Below the pieces are notes generated by a model. It had not been told where the DNA came from and searched no databases. It was given only the letters and a program-made list of their open reading frames with translations. Below, in pieces: positions 51,855 to 64,000 of a stretch of DNA of 64,000 nucleotides (position 1 is its first letter; each line of letters opens with the position of its first letter). The position numbers and the translations under genes were made by a program. The DNA is from Erodium maritimum (taxonomy: Eukaryota > Streptophyta > Magnoliopsida > Geraniales > Geraniaceae): the NCBI GenBank assembly GCA_963921825.1, contig OY997596.1:1927001-1991000 (forward strand), written 5' to 3'.

Positions 51855-53200
51855 TACTACGAATGAGATTTTTTATTGATATAGAATTAAAGGTCGTAAA
51901 GACTGTATATAAGTGGAAATAAACTAAGTAGGATGAGATATAATTTCAGTAACGGTTGAAACACTGATCTTATATTTAAATACCGGTTAGACCCAGGGAG
52001 ATGTTAGGGGGTGGTTCCCTACTCCAACTATGTTGAGCATTGTAAATCCATTGGAATTTTCCCGTCTCGACTTGACCGATATTGCTATGTCGTACCAGTC
52101 GACCAAGGAGTATGCCAGGAAAAGGAGGAGGTTGGGAATCAAACGGTATCTGATTCATAGAGCCGTAGGTGTGGCTCCTCATATACACCCTGAGGTGCCG
52201 TAGGTGACTCGTGTTGACCCGCGAGGAAGCTCACTATGCCTTGCTCCTGCCACATCGGAGACATCTTCCTCAGCTGTGTCCGTGGATTCCATACTGCCTT
52301 GGGTGGGGGTATCGGTTGCATCCGTCTCTAAAGATGAGAAATACCAACGGTGCTCCTCTAGCATTTGGGTAGGGGCAGAATCATCCACCATGGGATGGGA
52401 GGGATACCAGCAAGGTTCCTCTCTCCGTACCTAGTTGTATCAAAAGGTATAGGCCCATGTCGTCGATCCCCATACCTCCAAGTGTCTTGAGGATGGTTGT
52501 CCTGATCCATGAAAAGGCGGGTGTCCAGCATTACTTGGATCTGCACATCATTTCTGTCACCCGAGATGAGCGGTTTGGGCATTGTCCGTCCGGTTCAGCA
52601 TTGATAGATTAAAAAAAGGTTCATTCATGTTGGTGGATCAGCCTCCATTGAGAAGGTTCGCTTGATCGGAACCAACTATTCGGGGATGATTGTGATCGTG
52701 AGACGAGTTCTCCCTCCCAAGGTCCGTTAGGGTGCACGGTTTCTCGGCTACGCCTAGGGCAAGGGTCGGTACCAGAGGGTCTCCGATAAGAGTGGAGCGG
52801 GATCACGGTCAGTGCCCGTGACCTAATAGGACCCCGAATCCTTTTGTCTATAGCAACTTCATATGAGATCCAGTGGAGGACGGGGCCTATTCTTCCTCTG
52901 TAGCGCCCCTTCGCCGCGGTGGTAGGAGTCGAGAGTTCGGCCTAGTGTATTGGCCTCCAAGGTGAGAGTACGCCAATTTGTGTGATAGCAATCGACGATC
53001 AACGGTATGGGCAACTGATTCCTCTCGTGGCATGATCCGTGGGCCCAATCTGGTTGGTCGTGCCATGAAGGAGCGACAGACATACCGCAATAGCAGAGGT
53101 CAGCGTGCACAGTGAACGAGACTCCATCTGGATCGGGAGATGCAAGTAGAGGTAGTGATAGTCAGAAAGCGGCGGAAATGGTTTAGGGGGAAAAGAGAGG
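51855..53200 (-). mobile_element. inverted copy of retroposon family R1
   Basis: Read on minus, it shares with 31930-33290 the words gctaccc/accgttggtatttctc, gagccacacc, tcccaacctcctcctttcc, tcaagtcgagacgggaaa, ggatttacaatg, ggaaccaccccctaa and ataagatcagtgtttc, in the same order, then an A/T-rich tail near 51860. About 19 kb from the plus-strand copy. Boundaries are approximate; the 5' end could lie anywhere near 53150-53290. Confidence 0.6.
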
Positions 53201-53837
53201 TTTTGAAAAGAAACCCTAACAATCCCGAATAGTTTTTAAACACAAAAAAACGACAATATACTTACAACCAAGTCGATCGGTTGCTTGTGTTGTGGGAAGT
53301 CCGAGTCCAGCAGAAGGATGTTTCCTTAAGACAAAATACTGAAGGTTGGTATGGGCAAGTGTCTCCCAAGATAAAACGAACCTAAATCACTTGTGAGTGC
53401 TTCAATTAGAGGAGTATGACGACCTAAAACTATGATTATTTATGTCCCACCCTTCGAAAAGATTGCGACTCTTTAACCAAGGCCCAATGCCCAGACGGCG
53501 ACAACGCGTGTAGGCTCTCTCCATTACACATTAATGGTAACCCAAGATCACGACCTTTACTTCAATTATCAAACTTTATAAAGTGTATGGAAAAGTGTAA
53601 TATGGGCATTGTGGGTTGCATTAAATGACATTAATGCATTTCATTAATCCATATTTTTCTACAACTTTGCATGATATTATCTTATTCAATATTCAACGTA
53701 TTTTTGTAAATGTACATCTTACGTTCAAGTTCGCAATGATATAAATATAACGAATATATATGTTGTCGAAATTGATGATCAGAATAAGACGAAATAGATG
53801 TCGGAAAGTAAGTAGTCCAACAATAAATACTTCGGGT
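53201..53837. other. spacer, no feature recognised
   Basis: AT-rich from about 53570 onward. No gene supported. Confidence 0.4.
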
Positions 53838-54988
53838 ATTTTTTTACAATTTCTTTTTTTTTGAAACGGGTAACCGGGGAAGTGCATTAATGCAAAAAAG
53901 AAACCATACATGGTAGAGCGTAACCGTCCTGGGTTCCAAATATATGTCCGGGACGACCGTAGCAAGCCCAGCACTCGTGGACCCATAAAAATAGCCTACT
54001 TGATATCGCAGACAATACCTCAGGACATCCCCTTACCGACGTCTCAAAACAGCGAGACATAAAGAAAATTATCCAAAGCAAAATAGAAAGAAAATTGTTC
54101 CAACGACAAACATAATAATATAAAAACGACCAGAAATAGAGAGCTGTAGTTGCAAGCTTTCCGTGACCTCCCAACACTAGTTGTCCCGGGTCTGTGGGTA
54201 TAAGCCATCAGAGGCCAAACCCACCCCAGCCGAGTCTTCTCATTCCTGCATAAGAGGCTGTCCAGCCTCCGCTTGATGCATCTGGTCCGGAACAACCATT
54301 TCCTCATCTCCATCCTCCTAAACCAGTACCAGAGAGATGCGTTCCGGAGGAGTCCCACCCTGCCGAGAAGCAGATCTGATGGTAGTCGTCGATCGGCCCA
54401 CCGGGTTCGAGTCTTGCATGCCTGGAGGACGATACTTCGAGTAGGACGTTGGCGGCGGGGTGCCACGAATCTACCGCGTCTCGGTGTGGACACCACCGAT
54501 CTCTGCATGTGACTGGCGCGCCGCCATACCTTCCGAAGTGGCGGCTGTCTCTGGTGGCTGTGGTACGTAGGGGACGATTGCTCCCGCCTCGGCCAAACCC
54601 GACTTATCCTTCAACGGCGGACCCTCAATGCACCCGAGGCCTTGAATTCCGCCCGGCAGGGAAAAGGACCGGGCGACGTTCGACGTAGAGAACTCGACAT
54701 CGGGGAGGAAGCCCGGAGGGGGAGGCTTCGCAGCGTCGGGGTGTTTTGATGGGGCGGAAACCATGGAAATGGCTCGGAGAAGGGTTGTAGAACCGAGAGG
54801 GGGTCGAGCAGGGAGAGGCGTACCAGGTGGAGAAGGTCGTAGGTAGTCGGAGGCCGACCAGGTAAATCGGGATGAGAGAAATGCGGCAGAAAATACCGAA
54901 CCCTAAAAGGGTAGTGATGCACCCAACAAAGAGTTTTCAGAACGCGATCCGCCTTTTACAAGCGTTGTGTGCTCACGCAACTTACTTA

Positions 54989-56926
54989 GAGCAGCTCCAA
55001 CGGGTCGTGCCTACGCGTTGTGTCTGGCGTAGGCACGGCCCTGACACGACGCGTAGGCACGGCTCGTCGTCTCAGCGGGTCGTGTCTGCTGGGGCGTTGC
55101 TGTTGGTCGTGTCTGGTTTTGGCAACGACGCAGCCGGTCGTGCCAGGCGCCAACGACTAGTCGGTTGGCCACTCACGACAGGACACGTGGCGACGCCGAC
55201 TTCCAAAAGCCCAAAAATTTCCTATAAATTCAGATCTACCCCAATTGAAATTTCACTTGTCTTCTCTTCTTTCAAGCTTCTATTCATCTATTCCTCTCTA
55301 AATCCTATAGTTTTTTCCTAGTTCTTTTTTTTTCGATGGCGAATCTTCCAACGCTTGAGGAAATGCAGCAAATGACAGAACGAGAAATAGACGTCACGAT
55401 GAATAGATTTCTGGACGCAGCACATCAAGCATTAGAGAATCAACTGATGGCATCCATACAGCCACTGGTTCGGGATGATGATGAGGCCGAGAGATCAATG
55501 TCGGCGCCGAGACCCAAGCGGAGAGTGATTGAGCGCAATCGCGAAGATGCACACGAAGGGTTGATCCGTGACTACTTCGCGCCTCAACCAGTGTACAGCG
55601 ACCAACAATTTCGGCGACGGTTCTGGATGTCGAGGGACATGTTCCTACGGATCATGAATGGTTTGAGTGGCCGGTACGCCTACTTCCGGAACAGGAAGGA
55701 TGCTACGAGATGGGCCTCTTTCACTCCACACCAGAAGTGCACGGTAGCACTTCGTCAGCTTTGTTATGGAAGTCCAGCCGATGCCTGCGACGAGTATTTG
55801 TGAATGGCGGAGACCACTACGCTGGACTGCCTGAAGAAGTTTTGCATTGTCGTCATCAAGGTTTACGGGTGGACCTATCTACGACGCCCGCCCGTGGATG
55901 ATACAAGACGGTTGTTGCGAATCAACGAAGAGCGCGACTTTCCGGGGATGATAGGGAGTCTGGACTGCATGCACTGGGATTGGAAGAACTGCCCTGTGGC
56001 GTGGGATGCCCAGTTCGCAAGTAGGGACCACGGGAACGTCCCCACAATCATGCTCGAAGCCGTAACATCCCAAGACCTTTGGATCTGGCACTCTTTCTTC
56101 GGGACACCAGGATCCAACAACGACATCAACGTGCTCAATAGGTCTACATTATTCTCCCAAGCAGTAAAAGGCTTCGCTCCAGATGTGAAGTTCAAGATCA
56201 ACGGTAGAGAATACGAAACCCCGTATTACTTGACGGATGGAATTTATCCTGCGTGGGCAACATTTGTGAAGTCCATACCTGCTCCACAAACGCCGAAACA
56301 ACGATGCTTTGCTAGATACCAAGAGGCGTGTAGGAAGGACATCGAACGAGCGTTTGGAGTTTTACAGGCCCGATTTCACATCGTTACTCGCCCGAGCCGA
56401 ATGTGGGATAGGGGCTCACTCGCAGTGATCATGACTGCTTGTGTTATCCTACACAACATGATCGTTGAGGATGAGCGGAGGCCGTGGCCCACTGATCCGT
56501 TTGCAGATATTGGTGTCCAGGACCCAACCGTTCGTAGAGGACCACCACCAGCGGTGACCAGGGAAAGTATCCTGGGCCATAGGTCAAGGATTCGAGATCG
56601 GAATGTTCATCACCAACTCCACGATGACCTCATCGAATACATTTGGGCTAAATTTGGAGATGACGGCCGCAATTAAATATTAATTATCAATGTTAATGTA
56701 ATTTATATTTGGTTTGAAATAAAAAAGTTATTATGCAATTCATATTTGGTTTTAATTAGAATTGTTACAAATATATGGGGTGTTTTTTAATTATTGAAAC
56801 TGTCCTGACACTGCTCCTGACACTGCCATTGGAGGAACAGTGTCAAGAAACAGTGTCAGGAAGGTAAATAGCACTCCATGACACTGCTCCTTGATACTAC
56901 ACATTGTCTAACCATTGTACATGCTC
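54989..56926 (+). mobile_element. PIF/Harbinger DNA transposon, 1938 bp
   Basis: Left terminus GAGCAGCTCCAACGG, right terminus inverted GAGCATGTACAATGG, TTA duplicated at 54986-54988 and 56927-56929. Subterminal repeats: gtgtc/gacac-rich words at both ends (for example cctgacactg and cagtgtcagg at 56800-56890; ggtcgtg and gcacggc at 55003-55170). A TATA-like tataaat lies at 55223-55229, about 110 bp before the transposase ATG. The usual second ORF (Myb-like protein) is absent. Confidence 0.85.
55336..56676 (+). pseudogene. Harbinger transposase (HARBI1-like nuclease), one internal TGA
   Basis: 446 sense codons plus one internal stop, in a single phase from MANLPTLEEMQQ to DDGRN. The DDE nuclease motifs are visible: Asp in GSLDCMHWDWKNCP, Asp in YLTDGIYPAW and Glu in KDIERAFGVLQARF. 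The N-terminal part has FRRRFWMSRDMFLRI and TVALRQLCYGSPADACDEYL, typical of plant PIF/HARBI1 proteins. TGA at 55801-55803 separates residues 155 and 157, at a place where relatives have Arg or Lys (DEYLxMAETT), so CGA to TGA is the simplest explanation. Apart from that codon the gene looks intact. Confidence 0.93.
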
Positions 56927-56965
56927 TTAGCTATCTTCAACTCATTTTTTTTTACAATTTCTTAT

Positions 56966-57118
56966 AAATATTGGAAGTGCAAAACTACAATTAAAAAAGT
57001 CGGTCCCAAACTTGTCCTTAGTGGTTGAAGTTAATGAATCAGCAATATTTTCGGTTTTAATATCAAGGTTTGTTTGTATCCACACATATCACAACCCATC
57101 TATCAATTTCAGTTCAAA
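56966..57118. repeat. duplicate of the Ole e 1-like promoter
   Basis: About 85% identical by eye to 49452-49600, same orientation, without any adjoining Ole e 1 coding sequence. The retroposon-plus-Harbinger insertion sits exactly on the side where the gene would be. Confidence 0.7.
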
Positions 57119-58798
57119 GAGGCAAAAAACTTGAAAACAACAGCAGATTGATAGAATGATTCAAGTGATTAGTCTTTTTCTTTTTATCAGAACTAATCTT
57201 ACTCATATGCTTCCACCTTCGGTGTTCATGTTCCTGAAAATAAATGTGTAGCCGATACAATTAGTTCAACAATATGGGAATCAATACCGAATTATGAGAC
57301 GGATTAAATTGAATAATTGGCAATGTAGCAAAGAAAGGAAGGAACAAAATATATGACTTATTAAAGTTTGTTTGTCTAGTCGGTAGGATAGGTTTCCATT
57401 CGTCTGTAAGGATACGGATTGATGTTTTTCGAGTCCACGAATTGGCCATTAAAACGACAATGGTTGACGGGTTTGGTCCGCATGAATTTATGGATGCTTC
57501 GTGTACAATTACAACGACACGAGAACGAAATCAAGAAAACTAGGGTTTGTGGATGATTTTCATAAAAAAAGATACATGAGAGGAGGCGGTAGTGGGTTAG
57601 TTTTGAGACTGGAGTTGGTGGAAAGATTGCGGTGTAAGTTTATGAGTTGGGCTTGATTAGGGATGTGTGTGGGCCGGTTCCTATCCAACATTTAGGATCG
57701 ATTCGTCATTTATAGGTTCCTTATTTTAAGGACTAGGATTAATCCACTTAAACAATAATTCCGGGTCATTTGGATATAGTTTTTTGTTTAGCATATAATC
57801 ATTTTATTAATCACAATAAAAGACGATACAAAACGTAGATATGGTCAGAAATAAAATGGTGACACAAAAGTTCTGACATGTAGATTCCAGACACTAACCA
57901 TATAACTAGATACCCGGTTATTGAAGGGACAACTATTGGTGAAAAATCTTCACGCGGGTGGCTATTCAGTTGCAGCTCACAGTTGCCATTTGCTGACTCG
58001 ACCTGAAAATGCATGTGATAACTAATAGGAGCGTTTGAGGGGTAACGGGAATCTAGGGAGAACACCAAGAAATAGGAGAACCATAATGTCGGGTTTGCAC
58101 CGATCTTGGCAGGGCGATGTATGCGTCCCCCACACACCTCGAGGTGTGATGTGGACATAAAATGCATCAGTTTTGGATGTTTTTAGCCCACATTATTGAG
58201 CTTTTCAGTCATGGGGTTGTATAAATTTGGTCCACTTTTCTCTCATTACTCGTACTTTGTCTCTCATCGTGTTGTTAGGTGTTTTGATCGAAAAAAGGTT
58301 AAAATAGAGAAAAAAATCAGTTTTGGAGGCTTGCTAGTCTTGCGAAGGATATAACTTCCACACCCGAACTCCAATTTGCCTCATATAATATATCAAATTG
58401 AAGGGAATTCAGATATCTACAACTTTAGTCAAGGGTTCATCACTGTCCGGGCCGAATTTGAGGCCGTTCCCTCCCATTTTCAAGGCCGGAATCAAGGTTG
58501 GTCCGACCCCCAAACCGACCCCGAATCAAGCATGTTCCGGCCTTCGCTCAGGCCCGCACGAAACATATCGACTCTAGCTCCGTTTTCTGCTTAAAAATAG
58601 AAAAAAATCATTCCAAAGGGAAATTTACCTATTCCAAATCTGAATTTAAGAGGTCTTGAAATCCTATATATAGAGTACTATCTATTGAGAGAAGAGAGGA
58701 ACTTGAATTGGGACAAACTTCAAAGGGATTGGGAGAAAGGAACTTGAATATGGCATAATTTCAGAGAGATTTAGGGCTTGAGTTTTGATGAGAGAGGC
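57119..58798. other. spacer with a probable LTR-retrotransposon remnant
   Basis: 58330-58600 (ataacttccacacccgaactcc, atctacaactttagtcaagggttcatcac) resembles LTR/leader sequences common in plant Ty3 elements, but no pair of LTRs is seen. The 118-codon minus frame at 57811-58167 has no recognisable domain. Confidence 0.35.
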
Positions 58799-59040
58799 GG
58801 TTCACTACAGTCTATTGTAGCGAACCATTGAGCTGAGCACGCGATCCAACATCAAGTCAATGAAGCAACAACTAGTCAATGCACCGCTGTCATATGCTCG
58901 TCCAATATAGTACCACTCCCACTCTAAAATTTATATTTTCACCCTATAAATACGCACCATTCTCTACCTATTTTGAAATCTCAACAAAACTCTCTTCTCA
59001 CCTCCCACATATTCTTCCTCTCAACAACCCCCCCTCTACA
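58799..59040. other. hairpin and promoter-like segment of unknown origin
   Basis: ggttcactaca (58799-58809) pairs with tgtagcgaacc (58816-58826) with one mismatch. A tataaatac box (58943-58951) is followed by a CT-rich leader-like tract. It resembles the leader of a transposon more than a host promoter. Confidence 0.3.
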
Positions 59041-59660
59041 TGATCATTTCACGAAACTTCTTCAGTGACTTTGGGAAATCTGGAAAACCCGAAATGCCAA
59101 GCTTTGGGGTGTTGTCACTCCGTCTGCGATTAAGGTAGTATTGATCGAAACTACAAATCTAGCAGCATGGAAGGAGGCAATATCCAAGGGTCGTCCTTCC
59201 TACTCCTCGACCAACCCATCAACACCGTTCATATGGACCTCACCCCATTAGGACCTATGGTCATCAACATCGATGAAGCTCTCTTCTAAGACACGAGGTA
59301 GTTAATTTGAGGCTATATCGTCCGATCAACTACTAGAAAGGTTTTAACAGTCAAGAATGAAGTTATTCAGACCCTATGCCCCCATCCATGATTGAGGCAC
59401 ATGCCATGGAGGCAGCCATAATTTTCTAAATATATAGATTGGACATAACTCATTATTCAGTCCGACACGCATAATGTGATTCACATGATTATTTTTGGGT
59501 CGCCATCTATCTCAGCCCGAGGATATCAAACATAAATTTATCAAAATATTAGCAAACATGGCCTCCTACTTGCTAGCCAAAAAAATCCCTGATCGGGGTA
59601 ACCTTTGCCCCGATGCATTTTCCTGTATACTTAATACAGACAATTAATAAACCCCCGCTT
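59041..59660 (+). pseudogene. degenerate LINE 3' fragment (RNase H domain)
   Basis: LWEIWKTRNAKLWG (from about 59068) corresponds to LLWEVWKTRNKVVW of the L1 at 42000-41900. Further on are broken RNase H-like segments (IEAHAMEAA near 59390-59415, then KYIDWT and SDTHNVIHMI). Many stops and shifts. It ends near a T-rich run at 59658. Confidence 0.6.
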
Positions 59661-59820
59661 TTTTTTTTTGCTAAAAAAATACTAAATAGTTAAGAATTTG
59701 AGTTCAAATGTATTCTAAATAAGGGTCATAAACGGAAATAAAAGAAGTTGAGGTGTACGAGAAAGAGTAATGATAAAACCCAGGGACCATTTTTTAAATA
59801 CAAGAAATCCACCCATACTA

Positions 59821-59895
59821 AAACCCTAGTTCCTTCTTCTTGGACTCTCTGCATATAAAAAGGAGCTTGCAGCTCAATTTTTGTCTCCTCCGCCA
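59821..59895 (+). promoter_or_regulatory. RPS14 core promoter: telo-box and TATA
   Basis: AAACCCTA (59821-59828) is a telo-box, common in plant ribosomal protein promoters. TATAAAA follows at 59854-59860. The expected start region (tttttgtctcctccgcc, about 59879-59895) is pyrimidine-rich, as in transcripts of translation genes. ATG follows at 59959. Confidence 0.7.
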
Positions 59896-59958
59896 TTTCA
59901 AAGCTGTAGCTGCGACACTACCTGGACCTCAGAGCTCGTAGTTTTCTGCTCAAGAGCC

Positions 59959-62851
<2,893 letters not shown>

Positions 62852-64000
62852 GCGGGCGCCTCCTTCTCCAAGAGCTTATATTTATCATGGGGCTGTATTA
62901 TTCATGATTAGCTTGTCTAAGCTATATGCTAATTATGGATTAGCTTAATCACTATATTTCATGACTTATTGCAGGCTACTCAAAAAATGTTTTCGTTGTC
63001 ATTGAAGCTCTTTTAGAATGATTTAGTCTCTTGACGCTTTATTCCAGCTATTAAATAATTACAAAAGTGTTTTGATTATACCTATTTAAATGTATTAAAA
63101 TTTCATGACAGAAAAATCATTTAAAAATAATTTTATATAAAATATAACAAACAATGCAAATTTAGAATATATTTTATATGTAATTATGAAAAAAGAAAAC
63201 TATAAATTACAAAAACTAATTACCTTAGGAAAGGTATGAGACATGGATTATTTAAAAGACTACCTTAATAAAAGATTTGTTATACGTGAATATTTTCATA
63301 ATTAATAAAGGTTGTTTTATCTTGTATTCGACGTGACTACTCTACAATATTTTCAATTCATTATTTGTATTTCAAGGTATATCAATTTTGTTTTTGTTTT
63401 TCAGAATTTTCGCTTTGATGTTGAAAACGACATAACAAAAGATATAAAAAATTGGATAAAAAGAAGAAAAGTTCTAAAACATATCTTTTTAAAATTAAGA
63501 GACTATTATGTCCGTCTTTTAATCTTTTAATTTTATTTTAGAATAAACGATAATTGTATTGAGATTATAAGAGAGACATCACGACGACCAAAGTTCTTGA
63601 GAGGTCATTAATCCAAAAACTCTAAGATGAAAAAATTGTCCTACAATAGGAGACGGTTGTGATAAATAGAACTTAAAACTAAAACAAGAATGGAAACCAA
63701 AATTAGAATAGAAATAAAAACCAAATGGCTCAAACTGGCAAAAACCGCTCAAAGTAATGTCTAAATGCTATTTGATCCTTACTTTTCAAATACTCTTTTC
63801 GTTGTGACTCGTGATGTGGACGATCGAACTTGAACTTAACACTCTATAGGAGAGGATATGTATGATTTAAGGATCCCTCCCATTAAAAATCCATGAATCC
63901 TTGCTTACTTATTACGCTTGGCGAGGCTGCAGAACAATTCTCACCTGATACGTCTGATTTTTCCCAATTATATCGCCGACCTGTCCCCGCTCAAGACGTG
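62852..64000. other. RPS14 3' flank and AT-rich spacer, possible L1 3' end
   Basis: Up to about 63100 this is RPS14 3' UTR and flank. From about 63535 (gaataaacgataattgtatt, gagattataagagagac) the sequence resembles the 3' end of a minus-strand L1-like retroposon, compare gagataaacgatattgtatt at 41278-41297, and runs out of the window. No gene. Confidence 0.35.

Larger units (their letters stand above)
53856..56943 (-). mobile_element. L1-like retroposon interrupted by a Harbinger element
   Basis: A T-run and gaaacgggtaaccgggg at the left mark the 3' end of a minus insertion related to 39773-40592. Flanks ATTTTTTTACAATTTCTT (53838-53855) and the same with two extra T (56944-56963) form its target duplication. 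After removing the nested element at 54989-56926 the retroposon is about 1.15 kb. No protein domain is visible. Confidence 0.65.

Noticed and set aside
54396..54420. ggttcgagtcttg as a tRNA or SINE B box
   Set aside because: The flanking bases do not pair as a T arm, and no A box lies at a proper distance. It is inside an L1-like retroposon.
57811..58167. 118-codon minus frame
   Set aside because: No family resemblance and no promoter or splice support.

Overview
The window is nuclear DNA from a flowering plant, most likely a eudicot. The genes are split by many short GT-AG introns, the encoded proteins are plant-specific or close to their Arabidopsis relatives, and the spacers are full of plant transposon types: Ty1/copia, plant L1 with an RNase H domain, PIF/Harbinger, Mutator-like elements and a TRIM. 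I cannot name the species. Six host genes could be reassembled exon by exon with every reading frame closing. Five are on the minus strand: RuvB-like 1/RIN1 (4746-8761, 12 exons), an OTLD1-type OTU deubiquitinase (11010-15825, 8 coding exons), the mitochondrial fission factor ELM1 (25046-31669, 10 exons), a NAC090-like transcription factor (37528-38899, 3 exons) and an Ole e 1-like secreted protein (48153-49384, 2 exons). One is on the plus strand: ribosomal protein uS11/RPS14 (59959-62851, 6 exons).

Layout: 1-4745 holds repeats (a retroposon and two foldback elements). 4746-16975 holds the RIN1 and OTU genes, whose introns carry many small foldback elements. 16975-17350 is a Harbinger-type MITE and 17444-23751 is a complete but inactivated copia element with matching LTRs and a 5-bp target duplication. 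ELM1 follows, with a 1.5-kb Mutator-like element in its last intron. 31918-36457 holds two GC-rich non-autonomous retroposons and an unassigned stretch. 36579-38899 is the NAC gene with a duplicated 3' end. 39282-45870 holds a MITE, a small retroposon and a 4.6-kb L1 element bounded by a 16-bp duplication. 47079-47977 is a TRIM. After the Ole e 1-like gene, 49601-58800 is mostly mobile DNA, including a Harbinger element (transposase with one internal stop) nested inside a retroposon. The window ends with RPS14 and AT-rich spacer.

The host genes do not form one pathway: chromatin and RNP assembly (RIN1), deubiquitination (OTU), organelle division (ELM1), transcription (NAC), cell wall or secreted protein (Ole e 1) and translation (RPS14). 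From memory, the order RIN1-ELM1-NAC090-Ole e 1 matches the order on Arabidopsis chromosome 5 (At5g22330, At5g22350, At5g22380 and probably At5g22430), so the window looks like an ancestral gene block expanded by transposons. No CRISPR array, rRNA or convincing tRNA gene was seen. The most unusual observations are a covarying hairpin array in the copia leader, an snRNA-type promoter motif set inside the duplicated NAC 3' end, two GC-AG introns, a TRIM with an open 31-bp minisatellite, and a possibly undescribed family of GC-rich retroposons.
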